NCBI GenBank assembly: GCA_029237815.1
Contig: JAQZBP010000003.1
Coordinates: forward strand, 434,001-498,000
DNA length: 64,000 bases
Source: Moraxellaceae bacterium
GTDB lineage: Bacteria > Pseudomonadota > Gammaproteobacteria > Pseudomonadales > Moraxellaceae
Reading direction: 5' to 3'
Shown here in pieces: positions 40,252 to 50,072 of this stretch; positions within the stretch are counted from its first letter, which is position 1, and every line of letters starts with the position of its first letter. The translations under genes were made by a program, and so were the position numbers. The notes beneath the pieces were generated by a model. It ran no database searches. It was not told where the DNA came from and was given only the letters and a program-made list of their open reading frames with translations.

Positions 40252-40352
40252 GACTGCGGTTTCAGGGGCTGGGGGACGCTCAGGTTAGGCAAAGTCGCCC
40301 CCTCAGGGAAGCGACTGCCGGCCCCATCGGAGAGGAGGCGGTGTTTCCCCGA

Positions 40353-40874
40353 TTAATAGCCCAGGGACCAGAGGAAACTGAAGAAAATCGTCGGCTCTGC
40401 CGTGAGCTTCGTCTTGCCGACTTCCAGCGGCTCGGCGGCACCCACGCCAAGTGTCAGTTCGGCGCGGGTGTATTCCTTCACCCAGTGATAGCCCATTTCA
40501 GCACCGGCGCCCAGACGGTGGTAGGTCTCCTCCACCAGTTGCTCGCCCGCCACCTGCCCCCCGAAGAGTCCGATGTAGTAGCCGGACGCATGGCCGTCGT
40601 CGCCCTCAAGCGGCTTGCGCCAGCTGACGTTGGCGGCAAGCCCTTCGTTGTCGCTGAACTGCCCGACGCGCACCAGGAAGTTGCCCCAGCGGGTGACCTC
40701 CTGAACGTTCAGGTTGAGCATGTCGCTGAACACGCCAACGCCTATATAGAAGTTGTCGACGTCACCGGTGGCGGCAGCCGGCTCGGAGGCCTCGTCGGAA
40801 TGGCTCACGTCGGCATGCGCGGCCGGGACCATCAGGGCGAACGTCAGGAGAAGGAGCTTGGACAGTCTGGACAT
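40353..40874 (-). CDS. exported, probably outer-membrane protein
   Basis: A 173-residue protein with a signal peptide (MSRLSKLLLLTFALMVPAAHA). Its alternating beta-strand-like segments end in aromatic residues (FYIGVGVFS, GYYIGLFGG, AEMGYHWV) with a C-terminal FFSFLWSLGY ending in Tyr, typical of small beta-barrels. No family is recognised. Between a diguanylate cyclase and pdxB on the same strand but separated by about 100-150 bases each side, so probably its own unit. Confidence 0.72.
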   Translation of the reverse strand: MSRLSKLLLLTFALMVPAAHADVSHSDEASEPAAATGDVDNFYIGVGVFSDMLNLNVQEVTRWGNFLVRVGQFSDNEGLAANVSWRKPLEGDDGHASGYYIGLFGGQVAGEQLVEETYHRLGAGAEMGYHWVKEYTRAELTLGVGAAEPLEVGKTKLTAEPTIFFSFLWSLGY

Positions 40875-41024
40875 GGATTACCTGGAGCACCGCCGCCGAT
40901 GCCAAGGCTCCGCGGCTTTGTTGTTTTCTGGGTAGGACGCAGTAATGCCTGCGTGCAGGCGGCTCAGTTTAGGGAGCCTCCCCGCAAATATCCATAGCCG
41001 GCAGCCGTCCAGAGCGGCATTGCC

Positions 41025-42152
41025 TCAGGCCGGCCGGAAGCCGAACCGGGTCAGGAGCGGCCAAAGCGCGTTCGCTTCGGGCAAAGCGACACGATGGGCC
41101 GTGAACTCACGGCGCGGAGGATAGTGCCTGCGCATGTCATCAAAGGCGGCGCCAGGCTCGGCAGTCGCCATGCTCCGACGCAGCGCGGCATCGTCACGCA
41201 GCAGCGGACAGGCCTGCAGGAGGAGGTCGCGAAGGAGCTCCGCTGGCGTCGCGCCCGTGGCCAGCAGGGGCGCCGGGGCCGGCACACCGGCCAGCAGGGC
41301 GGGCAGCGAATGCCGGGGCGCCATGCCGGCAAAGTCGCAAAAGGCCCGGTAGACCATTTCGGTGCCGCGCCACTTGCCTTCCTGGCTGTAGCCCGCCACA
41401 TGGGGCGAGCCCAGGCGCACCTGCTCCAGCAGGGCAGGAGCAATCCGGGGCTCCCCTTCCCAGACATCCAGCACGGCCGTGACATCGGCGCGGGCAGCCA
41501 GCAGCGACGCCAGAGCCTGGCCGTCCACCACCTCGCCTCGACAGGCGTTGACCAGGATGGCCCCGGCAGGCAATGCAGCCAGCACGGCTGCATCGACGAG
41601 GTGATGAGTGGCGTGGGTGCCGCCGCGGGTCAGCGGCACATGCAGGGACAGGATGTCCGCCTTCGCCCGAAGCTCCGCGAAGGTTAACTGCCGGATGCCA
41701 GGCAACGCCTCGAAAGGATCACAACCCAGCACCTGGAAGCCCATGGCCTGCGCCAGAGCCACTACCTGCCGCCCGGTGTTACCGAGGCCGACCACGCCGA
41801 GCGTCCGTTCCTGCGGACGCCAGCCCTGGTCGGCCGCCAGACAGGCCAGGGCAGTCACCACGTATTCGCCGACGGCGCGGGCATTGCACCCGGGGGCCGA
41901 GGCGACGCGTACGCCCAGCTCGCCCAGGCCGGCCAGATCGATATGGTCGGTGCCGATGGTGGCGGTCCCGACGAAGCGGACCGGCGTGTCCGCGAGCAGT
42001 GCACGGTCGACCCGGGTGACGGAGCGCACCAGAAGGGCATCCGCCTCCAGCAGATCGGCGCGCGAGATCCCCCGGCCCGGCAGGCGGCGGACCTCGTGCC
42101 CGGCAAAGAACTCCGCGACCAGTGGCATGTTTTCATCGGCAACGAGGCGCAT
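41025..42152 (-). CDS. pdxB: erythronate-4-phosphate dehydrogenase
   Basis: NAD-dependent enzyme of the DXP-dependent pyridoxal phosphate pathway, oxidising 4-phosphoerythronate. The 375-residue protein starts MRLVADENMPL as PdxB does. The NAD-binding loop GVVGLGNTGRQV, the 2-hydroxyacid dehydrogenase Arg (NACRGEVVD), Glu (VWEGEP) and His (SPHVAGYS) are all present, and the PdxB-specific C-terminal dimer domain follows. GGGAG lies before the ATG. The open frame further upstream to 42365 has no conserved sequence. Confidence 0.94.
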   Translation of the reverse strand: MRLVADENMPLVAEFFAGHEVRRLPGRGISRADLLEADALLVRSVTRVDRALLADTPVRFVGTATIGTDHIDLAGLGELGVRVASAPGCNARAVGEYVVTALACLAADQGWRPQERTLGVVGLGNTGRQVVALAQAMGFQVLGCDPFEALPGIRQLTFAELRAKADILSLHVPLTRGGTHATHHLVDAAVLAALPAGAILVNACRGEVVDGQALASLLAARADVTAVLDVWEGEPRIAPALLEQVRLGSPHVAGYSQEGKWRGTEMVYRAFCDFAGMAPRHSLPALLAGVPAPAPLLATGATPAELLRDLLLQACPLLRDDAALRRSMATAEPGAAFDDMRRHYPPRREFTAHRVALPEANALWPLLTRFGFRPA

Positions 42153-42409
42153 GGCGGCCACTCCCGCAAAAGAAGCCGGCACTTTGCCGCCCGCCTCGCG
42201 CGCTGACAAGCCGGACAGGCCGTGTCGGGACTGCGACTCCCCGGGACGAGCGGCCGGATTCGCGGGACGAGCGGCGCGCCACCCCCCGACAGGCCCGTCA
42301 AAAAGCGGCTCCCGAATGAACTTGCCGGTCAGGGAATCGCCCCGGATTGCAGCTGAAGCCGGCATGAAAAAATGCTCACAACCTGCTGAAAAACCGCCAT
42401 TTCAGGTCT
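42153..42409. other. intergenic region between pdxB and the TPR/Tol-like operon
   Basis: About 260 bases between divergent units, continuing to 42572. I see no gene. It holds the pdxB leader and, at its right end, the promoter at 42410. Confidence 0.5.
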
Positions 42410-42440
42410 TTGACGGACGAATACTGTTGTGCGTTAATAC
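42410..42440 (+). promoter_or_regulatory. probable promoter of the nine-gene TPR/Tol-like operon
   Basis: -35 TTGACG (42410-42415) and -10 TAATAC (42435-42440) with a 19-base spacer, or TTAATA one base earlier with 18. About 125 bases of leader would precede the first gene. Only candidate I see. Confidence 0.45.
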
Positions 42441-42572
42441 CTCGCGATCGACGGTGTGAAGGGTTGCCGTCCCAAAGGGCAATCTCGCACGGGACCCTCG
42501 CCGCCCGGCCTTGTCCCTGGCGCCGGACGCGCTACGCACCGCACATAAAAACAATATCTGGATCAATAAATA

Positions 42573-43109
42573 ATGATTCGTGGACGACTGCTCGCCCTGG
42601 CCTTCCTGGGCCTCGCCCTCTCCGGCGCCCTTCCGCTGACGCAGGCCCATGCCGCCGGCGCCCCGCTGCCCAAGGATCTGCAGGGACTCAAGGGCGAACT
42701 CCTCAATCTCAATCGCGACATCTCCCAGATCGAGAAGGACCTGCTCTTCCCGAGCACTGAAACCGCCGTGGTGTTCGCGCTGGAGCCCAGCTCACCGCTC
42801 AAGATCATCGACGCCAAGCTGCTGGTCGACGACAAGGACGTGGCTTATCACTTCTACAGCGAGCCCGAACTCGCCGCGCTCGCCAAGGGCGGCATGCATC
42901 GCCTATTTACCGGAAACGTGACCAGCGGCCAGCACAACCTCAAGGTCGTGATGACGCTGCGCGGCGCCAACGGCGCGGAACAGCAACGCACCGCCAGCTA
43001 CACGTTCACCAAGGGGGCGCAACGCAAGGTCATCGAGGTCAAGCCCGTGGTCCAGGCGACCACATCCCAGGGCGACGTGCGCTTCCGGGAATGGGAAGTC
43101 CAACAATAA
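42573..43109 (+). CDS. exported protein, first gene of the TPR/Tol-like operon
   Basis: A 178-residue protein with a signal peptide (cleavage near QAHAAG). A short coiled-coil (LKGELLNLNRDISQIEKDLLF) is followed by a beta-rich domain (VVFALEPSSPLKIIDAKLLVDDKDV, then SGQHNLKVVMTLRG) that looks immunoglobulin- or carrier-like. The family is not recognised by name. The ribosome binding site is poor. It is periplasmic by prediction and its place at the head of the operon suggests a structural role in the envelope complex. Confidence 0.75.
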   Translation: MIRGRLLALAFLGLALSGALPLTQAHAAGAPLPKDLQGLKGELLNLNRDISQIEKDLLFPSTETAVVFALEPSSPLKIIDAKLLVDDKDVAYHFYSEPELAALAKGGMHRLFTGNVTSGQHNLKVVMTLRGANGAEQQRTASYTFTKGAQRKVIEVKPVVQATTSQGDVRFREWEVQQ

Positions 43110-43167
43110 CCGGAAGTCACTTTTCCAGACCTTTGGCACTCGCGTTTTTTCAGGAATTTTCCGGGCC

Positions 43168-45105
43168 ATGACACAGACCTCTCGCCTTCGATGCGCGCCG
43201 CGGCTCCTGACGCTTGCGGTCGCCCTGCTCGGAATAGCGGCCCCTGTCGCGGCCACCGACCTGCGCGAGCGTCTCAACGTGCGCCAGGAATCCAGCGAAG
43301 TGGTCATCGGCGAGACGATGTACAACTTCTATCTCGGCGACAATTTCACGGCCCTGAACCACATCCTCCTGGCCAAGGCCATGGGCCGCATCGACGAGAG
43401 CATCACCACGTCCGAGCTGCTGCTCGGCGACCTGCTCACCGCCTTCGGCATGCCCGACGAGGCCGACAACATCTTCGCCCGCATCGCAACCCGCGACACG
43501 CGCTCGCAGACCCGCAACGAGACGATGTTCCGCCAGGGCCGCCTGCAATACCGCCAGGGCAACTATTTCGAAGCGGAGCGCATCCTCAACGTGCCGCTCG
43601 ACACCAAGATGTCGACGATCGAGACCGAGCGCCGCGTGATGCTGGCCAACGTGCTGATGACACGCAACGCCTTCCTCGAGGCGCGCGAAGCACTCGCCCC
43701 GATCTCGCTCGACAATCCGCTCGGCCCCTACGCCACCTACAACATCGGCGTCTCACACCTGCGCGCCAACCACGGCACCGAGGGCATGCAGCTGCTCGAG
43801 CGCGTGATGAACCTGCCGGTGAGCGATACCGAAACGAACGCACTGAAAGACCGCGCGGCGCTCGCGCTGGGTTACGACTACCTGCAGATGCAGCAGCCCG
43901 AGAAGGCGCGCGAGGCGCTCGTCAACGTGCGCCTCAAGGGACCGTTCTCCAACAACGCCATCCTGGCGCTGGGCTGGGCCAACTACGAGCGCAAGGACTA
44001 CAAGCGCGCGCTCGCCTACTGGCTGGAGCTGCTCACGCGCAATACCGCCGACCCCTCCGTGCAGGAGGCCATGCTGCTCGCCCCGCGCGCCTATGAGGCG
44101 CTGCAGGCCAACCAGCAGGCCCTCTATGGCTACAAGCTCGCTGCCTCCACGCTGACCGGGCAGCTCGATACGCTGGAGCGGATCGAGAAGGACATCGCCT
44201 CCGCCGGCTGGCTCGATCGCCTGGGCGCCAGCGCCAACCTGGATCCGTTCGGCGATCCCCTGGCCGTGCCGGACTCCATCGTGCCCGCCGACAAGGTCGC
44301 CGTTGCCCAGCTCTTCGCGCTCTTTGCCAGCCATCCGTTCAACGAAGGCTATCAGCAGTACGAGCAGCTCAAGCGCCTGCGTATCGTCCTCGACGAGCGC
44401 AGCAATGACCTGCGCGCGATGCGCGAGATGTCCGCGCTGCTGCGCAAGCGCCAGTCCGACCTGCCGGCGATTGCCGCCCGCGTGACCGAACTCCGGCAGC
44501 GCCTCGACCTCGTCGCCGAGCGCTTCCCCATCCTCGACAAGCGCGCCCGCCAGGCGGCCCGCAGCAGTGCCACCGCCCCCGCCCGCCCTGCCGGCCTGAA
44601 GACGCTGGAGCAGCAGTTCAAGCTGCAGCAGATCGAAACCTCCCTGTCGCGCCAGCCGGACAGCCCGACGGTGCGCGCCCTGCGCGACCGACTGGCCGTA
44701 CTGAAGGGACTCATCCTCATGGACAACGCCAGCAAGGTGGCGCCCTCGCAGGAAGAGATCTATGCCGACCTCGCGCGGAGCGAGTCGCAACTGCGCATCC
44801 TGCAACAGCGCATGGAGGCACTGCAGAAGCTGCTCGCCGACAACCAGCGGCAGGCCGCCGCCAATAACGAAGCAAGGATCAACGACATGGAAAGCCGTCT
44901 GAAGACCAGCTACCAGGCCCTGGACGCGGCCCTCGCCGAATATCGCGGCTACCTGAACCAGCTCGCCTACAACGAGCTGGAGGACCGCCGCAACCGCATC
45001 AACAGTGATATCGCCGAAGCCCACCTCAGCATTGCCCGCCTCCAGGACGCGTCGCTCTTCCGTGACGATGGCCAGGGCACTTCCTCTGCGAAACCGATGC
45101 CATGA
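43168..45105 (+). CDS. exported tetratricopeptide-repeat protein
   Basis: A 645-residue protein with a signal peptide (MTQTSRLRCAPRLLTLAVALLGIAAPVAA). Helical repeats of TPR type run to about residue 330 (for example FRQGRLQYRQGNYFEAERILN and RAALALGYDYLQMQQPEKAREALVNVRL). The C-terminal 250 residues are charged and rich in coiled-coil (LAVLKGLILMDNASK, QLRILQQRMEALQKLLADNQ). Predicted periplasmic scaffold. AGGAA upstream; its end overlaps the next gene by 4 bases (ATGA), indicating translational coupling. Confidence 0.82.
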   Translation: MTQTSRLRCAPRLLTLAVALLGIAAPVAATDLRERLNVRQESSEVVIGETMYNFYLGDNFTALNHILLAKAMGRIDESITTSELLLGDLLTAFGMPDEADNIFARIATRDTRSQTRNETMFRQGRLQYRQGNYFEAERILNVPLDTKMSTIETERRVMLANVLMTRNAFLEAREALAPISLDNPLGPYATYNIGVSHLRANHGTEGMQLLERVMNLPVSDTETNALKDRAALALGYDYLQMQQPEKAREALVNVRLKGPFSNNAILALGWANYERKDYKRALAYWLELLTRNTADPSVQEAMLLAPRAYEALQANQQALYGYKLAASTLTGQLDTLERIEKDIASAGWLDRLGASANLDPFGDPLAVPDSIVPADKVAVAQLFALFASHPFNEGYQQYEQLKRLRIVLDERSNDLRAMREMSALLRKRQSDLPAIAARVTELRQRLDLVAERFPILDKRARQAARSSATAPARPAGLKTLEQQFKLQQIETSLSRQPDSPTVRALRDRLAVLKGLILMDNASKVAPSQEEIYADLARSESQLRILQQRMEALQKLLADNQRQAAANNEARINDMESRLKTSYQALDAALAEYRGYLNQLAYNELEDRRNRINSDIAEAHLSIARLQDASLFRDDGQGTSSAKPMP

Positions 45106-48059
45106 AAGCACGCCAGACTTTTCACTACCGCCTGACTCCCCTCTCGCTGGCCATCGTGCTGCTGGCCGGCTGCGCGAGCGCGCCGCCCCCCGCGCCGAAG
45201 GCCGAGAACAAGACCCGTTTCACCGGTACGCTGGCCGACCTCGAGAGCCGCGAGATCGACATCAAGAACGAGCAGGTGCTGCCGCAGAGCGCCGAAGAGG
45301 TGCTGGCCAACTACCAGACCGCGCTCAAGCTTTTCCGTGACCCGGCCGCGCGCCTCGACACCCTGAAGCGCATGGCCGACCTGACGATGGAATCCTCGCA
45401 GGCGCGCGATGCCGAGAAGGATCCGGCGGCAGCGCCGAAACCCGCCTTCGAGGATGCGCAGCATGAGGACTACATGCAGGGCCTCGACAAGGCCAGCGGC
45501 AAAGGCGCTGCCAAGCAGAAGGGCGCGACGGCCCTGCAGGCCCAGCTCGAGGTCAACTACGGCGAGGCGGTGGAACTCTATGCCGCCGTGGTGAAGAACG
45601 CGCAGACGCCGAACGAACGCGCCGACGCCTACTACAACCTGGCCAAGGCCTACGACCTCAACGGCCAGCGCGCCGAATCCGTCGACACGCTGCGCCTGCT
45701 GGTCACGCAATTCCCGGACAACCCCCTTGCGGTGGAGTCCCGCTTCCGTATCGCCGAATACGAATTCACGGTGGGCCAGTACCTCGCCGCCGCCGACAAC
45801 TATGCCCTCGTGGTGAAGACGCCGGGTAATGCCGATTTCCGCGACCAGGCGCTCTACAAGCAGGGCTGGGCGCTGTACAAGGCTTCCGACTACGATGCAG
45901 CCCAGCCGATCTTCTTCCAGGTGCTGGAGGAGCTTGAGACCAAGGTGCGCAGCGCCGACCCCAAGATCCGCTCGCACGCCGGCAAGCTGCGCGAGGACAC
46001 CTACAGCATCATCAGCCTCGGCTTCATCCAGCAGGAAGGCGCGAAATCGGTCGAGCAGTATTTCAAGAAGGTCGGCCCCAAGAATTACGAAACCGACGTC
46101 TACATGAACCTCGGCAAGGCCTACATGAACCGCCGCCTGTGGCGTAATGCGGCCGAGTCCTACGATTTCTTCGTCGCCAAGTATCCGTTCAGCGCGCGCG
46201 CACCGGAATTCAGCACGGCCTCCATCAAGGCCTTCCAGGACGGCGGCTTCCCCTCCGAAGTGCTGCCCGCCAAGGAACGGTTCGTGCAGCGTTACGGCCG
46301 CACCAGCGAATTCTGGGGCCGTGCCGACGAGAGCACCCGCCAGAGCCTGCTGCCCTTCCTGCAGTCGCACGTGATCGACCTGGCCAAGCACTGGCATGCC
46401 GTCGCCCAGCAGTCGCAGAAGGAAGAGGATTACCTCAAGTCCGCCAAGTGGTATCGCGAGTTCCTGACGCTGGATCCGGCCCCGGCCGAAGCCGTCACCA
46501 TGAACCAGCTGCTGGCGGAAGCGCTGTTCGCCGCGAAGAAATTCGACGAGGCCATCGTCGAGTTCGAGAAGACCGCCTATGGCTATGCGCAGAATCCCAA
46601 GGCCGCCGAGTCCGCCTATTTCGCGCTGCTCGCCTACAACGAACAGGAAAAGGCCGGCCTGAAGGGCACGCCGGAAGAACAGAACGCCTGGTGGGGCCGT
46701 CGCACCGACAGCACCTACAAATTCGCCAAGGCCTTCCCCGCCGACAAGAACACGCCCGTGCTGCTGCAGGGCCTGACCAACGACCAGATCGCGCGCAAGG
46801 ACCTGACCGGCGCCATGAAAACGGCCAGCACCATCCTGCAGCTGTATCCGCCGGCACCGCTGGCGATCCAGAAGGAAGCCTGGGCCGTGGTCGCCGACGG
46901 CGAGTTCAACATGGGCCGTCCGGAAGCCGCCGAAGTCGCCTATGGCAAGGTCCTCGCCTTCACCGACCTGACGCCGGAAGAGCGCCGCACCTACCAGGAG
47001 CGCCAGACGGCATCGATCTACAAACAGGCCGAGAAGCTCAAGGACTCGAAGGACGTGGATGGCGCCGTGTCCGCCTATCTGCGCGCCGCCAAGGTCACCA
47101 CCGACATCAAGCTGAAGTCCTCGGCCGAGTTCGACGCCGCCACCACCTACTTCACGGCCGAGCGTTATGCCGCCGCGATCCCGATGCTGGTGGCCTTCCG
47201 CGCGAGCTATCCCGACAACACGCTGAACAGCACGGTTCCCGACAAGCTCGCGCTGGCCTATGAAAAGACGGGCCAGTTCGACAAGGCCGCGGCCGAATAC
47301 GAGCTGATCTCCGCCGCCAACGCCAGCAGCAATCCGGAAGTGGCGCGCGAAGCCATGTGGGTGGCGGGCGAGATGTACAACAAGGCCGGCCGCAACGACG
47401 AAGCACTGCGCATCTACAAGCGCTACGTGGCGGCGTATCCGAAGCCCATCGATGTGAACATGGAGGCGCTGAACCGCCTCTACACGCATTATGACAAGCA
47501 GGGCAACGCCGCCGAGACCACGACCTGGCTGACGGCGCTGTCTCAGGCCTACGACCGCGCCGGCGGCGACAACACCGCGCGCACCAGTTATCTCGGTGCC
47601 ATGGCGAAGTTCAGGCTGAACCAGCCCGTGTACGAGGAATTCGCCGCAATCCAGCTGACCCAGCCACTCAAGAAGAGCCTGGGCATGAAGAAGGCGGCGA
47701 TGCAGCGCGCGCTCGATGCCTATACGAAGACGGCAGCGATCGGCGTCGCGGAATTCACGACGGCCTCGAACTACCAGATCGCGGAAATCTATCGCAAGCT
47801 CGCCGCCGATCTCATGGCCAGCCAGCGCCCCAACGGCCTCTCCGAGCTGGAGCTCGAGCAGTACGCCATCCTGCTGGAGGAACAGGCCACGCCGTTCGAG
47901 GACAAGGCACTGGACCTGTACATCGCGAATGCCAACCTGGCCAAGCAGAACATCTACGACGACGGCGTGCGCAAGAGTTTCGCTGCACTCGCCAAGCTTT
48001 CACCGGGCCGCTACAACAAGCACGAGCAGCCTGAACCCTTTGTCGACGTGATCTACTGA
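45102..48059 (+). CDS. large TPR-containing lipoprotein
   Basis: A 985-residue lipoprotein: the signal ends LLAGC with Cys24. Many TPR-like repeats follow along the whole length (for example YYNLAKAYDLNGQRAESVDTLRLLVTQFPDNP, and later PDKLALAYEKTGQFDKAAAEYELI). The repeat style is close to that of the large TPR proteins found with Tol/Agl-type motors. Ser/Ala after Cys suggests the outer membrane. Likely the main periplasmic scaffold of the complex. Confidence 0.85.
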   Translation: MKARQTFHYRLTPLSLAIVLLAGCASAPPPAPKAENKTRFTGTLADLESREIDIKNEQVLPQSAEEVLANYQTALKLFRDPAARLDTLKRMADLTMESSQARDAEKDPAAAPKPAFEDAQHEDYMQGLDKASGKGAAKQKGATALQAQLEVNYGEAVELYAAVVKNAQTPNERADAYYNLAKAYDLNGQRAESVDTLRLLVTQFPDNPLAVESRFRIAEYEFTVGQYLAAADNYALVVKTPGNADFRDQALYKQGWALYKASDYDAAQPIFFQVLEELETKVRSADPKIRSHAGKLREDTYSIISLGFIQQEGAKSVEQYFKKVGPKNYETDVYMNLGKAYMNRRLWRNAAESYDFFVAKYPFSARAPEFSTASIKAFQDGGFPSEVLPAKERFVQRYGRTSEFWGRADESTRQSLLPFLQSHVIDLAKHWHAVAQQSQKEEDYLKSAKWYREFLTLDPAPAEAVTMNQLLAEALFAAKKFDEAIVEFEKTAYGYAQNPKAAESAYFALLAYNEQEKAGLKGTPEEQNAWWGRRTDSTYKFAKAFPADKNTPVLLQGLTNDQIARKDLTGAMKTASTILQLYPPAPLAIQKEAWAVVADGEFNMGRPEAAEVAYGKVLAFTDLTPEERRTYQERQTASIYKQAEKLKDSKDVDGAVSAYLRAAKVTTDIKLKSSAEFDAATTYFTAERYAAAIPMLVAFRASYPDNTLNSTVPDKLALAYEKTGQFDKAAAEYELISAANASSNPEVAREAMWVAGEMYNKAGRNDEALRIYKRYVAAYPKPIDVNMEALNRLYTHYDKQGNAAETTTWLTALSQAYDRAGGDNTARTSYLGAMAKFRLNQPVYEEFAAIQLTQPLKKSLGMKKAAMQRALDAYTKTAAIGVAEFTTASNYQIAEIYRKLAADLMASQRPNGLSELELEQYAILLEEQATPFEDKALDLYIANANLAKQNIYDDGVRKSFAALAKLSPGRYNKHEQPEPFVDVIY

Positions 48060-48067
48060 GGCCGCCC

Positions 48068-48949
48068 ATGAGCATTCAGCAACTTCCCGCCAAAAGCGCG
48101 CTTGCCGCCGCCCTCGCGCTCTCGCTGCTGCTGGGCGGCTGCAGCAGCGCGCCGAAGAAGCCGGTCGAGGCCGCCGGGCCCGAGAGCAACGAGCCCGACC
48201 TCGTCGCGCAGCTGCGCGAGCGCATGGCCTCCGGCAACCTGCCACGCAAGGCCAAGGTCGAATCCACCGGCCCCACCGCCGTCACCGGCGACACCTCGAG
48301 CGCGCCCACCGTGACGGTGGACCCGGTCAAGCAGCAGGCCGCGATGGCCGTCGGTGCCGACTATGCGCGTGCCCTCGGCCTGATGAAGGCGGACAGCGAC
48401 GCCGAAGCGCTGGCCCTGCTGCGGCAGATTGGTACCCGGGCGCCGCAGTTCTCCGGCCCGCTGGTGAACCAGGGTGTGATCCTGCTGAAGCAGAAGAAAT
48501 ACGCCGAGGCCGAGACCGCACTGAAAGCAGCACTGAAGGCCAACCCGCGCAGCCCCTATGCCAATAACCTGCTCGGCATCGCGCTGCGCGAACAGGGCAA
48601 GTTCGGCGACGCGAAAGCTGCCTACCAGGCGGCGCTCGCCCTCGACCCGAACTATGCCAAGGCGCACTTCAACCTTGGCGTGCTCGCCGACCTGTACATG
48701 CAGGAGCTGCCGCTGGCGCTCTCGCACTACGAGAAGTACCAGGCGCTGCAGTCCAAGCCGGATCCGGCGGTGGCGAACTGGATCATCGACCTGCAGAAGC
48801 GCACCGGGGTGTACAAGGCCCCGCCGCGCCCGGCCCCGGTGGAACCGGTGGCCACGCCCGACGAGCCTGCTGCCGAAACGGCGCCGGCGACCGAACCACA
48901 GGCCCCGGCAACGGATGCCGCGGCCGCGGAACAGAAGAGCGCATCATGA
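48068..48949 (+). CDS. TPR lipoprotein
   Basis: A 293-residue lipoprotein with lipobox LLGGC (Cys25). A central set of three to four TPR units (NQGVILLKQKKYAEAETALKAALKANPRSP, NLLGIALREQGKFGDAKAAYQAALALDPNYAKAHFNLGVL) is followed by a Pro/Ala/Glu-rich C-terminal tail. It starts 9 bases after the previous stop and overlaps the next gene by 4 bases. It resembles the small TPR lipoproteins (PilF- or GltE-like in architecture only). Confidence 0.82.
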   Translation: MSIQQLPAKSALAAALALSLLLGGCSSAPKKPVEAAGPESNEPDLVAQLRERMASGNLPRKAKVESTGPTAVTGDTSSAPTVTVDPVKQQAAMAVGADYARALGLMKADSDAEALALLRQIGTRAPQFSGPLVNQGVILLKQKKYAEAETALKAALKANPRSPYANNLLGIALREQGKFGDAKAAYQAALALDPNYAKAHFNLGVLADLYMQELPLALSHYEKYQALQSKPDPAVANWIIDLQKRTGVYKAPPRPAPVEPVATPDEPAAETAPATEPQAPATDAAAAEQKSAS

Positions 48950-49266
48950 ACAAGGCACTCAGTGTGGGCCTGCTGGCCCTTAGTCTCGGCAGCCCGTTGC
49001 TGGCGGCGCCCGCCGCCACGGACAAGAAGCCCGAGGCGGCAGCGGGCGGCGCCGCCACGCCGGCCACCGCTCCGGCGGCACAGACCGACATCATCGGCAC
49101 GCAGGAAGCGCCGTCGGTGTTCAACGTGGTGCCATGGAAGGACAAGCCCTCGCGTCTGCCCAAGAAGGAGGTGACCACCTCCATCCTGCGCGAGACGCTG
49201 CAACCGCTGGACCCCGAAGTGCTGCGCCGCGAGATCGAGCTGCAGAAGCGCCTCGGGGAGCAATGA
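48946..49266 (+). CDS. small exported protein of the operon
   Basis: A 106-residue protein with a signal peptide (MNKALSVGLLALSLGSPLLA). An Ala/Pro-rich linker is followed by a conserved-looking C-terminal part (NVVPWKDKPSRLPKKEV, then LQPLDPEVLRREIELQKRL). It overlaps the TPR lipoprotein gene (ATGA). Short periplasmic linkers like this may bridge the inner-membrane motor to other parts. No family name recognised; real gene by context and signal. Confidence 0.72.
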   Translation: MNKALSVGLLALSLGSPLLAAPAATDKKPEAAAGGAATPATAPAAQTDIIGTQEAPSVFNVVPWKDKPSRLPKKEVTTSILRETLQPLDPEVLRREIELQKRLGEQ

Positions 49267-49384
49267 CATTTACCGGGTCATGCCGATTGCGGCAGGCGCT
49301 GCATGACCCTCTTCGAACAACTGCCGTCCAGTTTCGCATTAACAACTTGGGCAACGTCGCCAGAACAATAAACAGGAGTCCCCG

Positions 49385-50038
49385 ATGAACATGTTCCAGA
49401 GCTTTGCGTCCTTCATGCAGGAAGGTGGTGTGTGGATGTATCCCATCCTGCTTACCCTGGTCGCCGGTATCGCCATCAGCATCGAGCGCTGGCTCTATCT
49501 CTCCAAGGTGGAACGGGTGAACAAGGAGCTGTGGGCGGAAGCCTTCGCGCTCGTGTCCAAGGGCCAGGTCAAGGCCGCGCTGGAGAAGACCAAGGTGTCC
49601 GACTCCGCGCTCGGCATCATCCTCACCAACGGCCTTACCCGCCTCGTCACCTCGCGCAAGATGGACGACGTGGAAATGGCGATGGAAGAAGGCCTGATGG
49701 AGTCGCTGCCGCGCCTGGAAAAGCGCACGCATTACCTCTCCACGCTGGCCAACGTCGCCACCCTGCTCGGCCTGCTCGGCACGATTATCGGCCTGATCCA
49801 CGCGTTTACCGCCGTGGCCTCCGCCGACCCCGCCGAAAAGGCGAACCTGCTCTCCGCCGCCGTGGGTGAAGCCATGAACTGTACGGCCTTCGGTCTCATC
49901 GCCGCGATCCCGATGCTGGTCATGTTCTCCCTGCTGCAGTCCAAGACCGGCGCCGCCGTGGAGTCCCTGGAAGCCGCTTCCGTGAAGTTCCAGAACGTCA
50001 TCCGCCAGATCGGCAACCAGCAGACCCCGCAGCAGTGA
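49385..50038 (+). CDS. MotA/TolQ/ExbB-type proton channel protein
   Basis: A 217-residue inner-membrane protein with three membrane segments (about 15-35, 118-140 and 165-187). The family core is LEKRTHYLSTLANVATLLGLLGTIIGLIHAF and AMNCTAFGLIAAIPMLVMF. It should pair with the two TolR-like proteins encoded next to form a proton-driven motor. AGGAG precedes the ATG. The 118-base gap before this gene is the largest in the operon, so a second promoter could lie there. Confidence 0.92.
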   Translation: MNMFQSFASFMQEGGVWMYPILLTLVAGIAISIERWLYLSKVERVNKELWAEAFALVSKGQVKAALEKTKVSDSALGIILTNGLTRLVTSRKMDDVEMAMEEGLMESLPRLEKRTHYLSTLANVATLLGLLGTIIGLIHAFTAVASADPAEKANLLSAAVGEAMNCTAFGLIAAIPMLVMFSLLQSKTGAAVESLEAASVKFQNVIRQIGNQQTPQQ

Positions 50039-50072
50039 GGCCCGCCCCTACCGCATTCCGGAGTGAATTCCC

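Noticed and set aside
42153-42365. N-terminal extension of pdxB
   Set aside because: PdxB proteins begin at the MRLVADEN region; the extension has random Arg/Pro/Ala-rich composition.
44967-47489. 840-codon open frame antisense to the TPR genes
   Set aside because: Mirror frame of two convincing TPR genes in a coupled operon; no recognisable domain.
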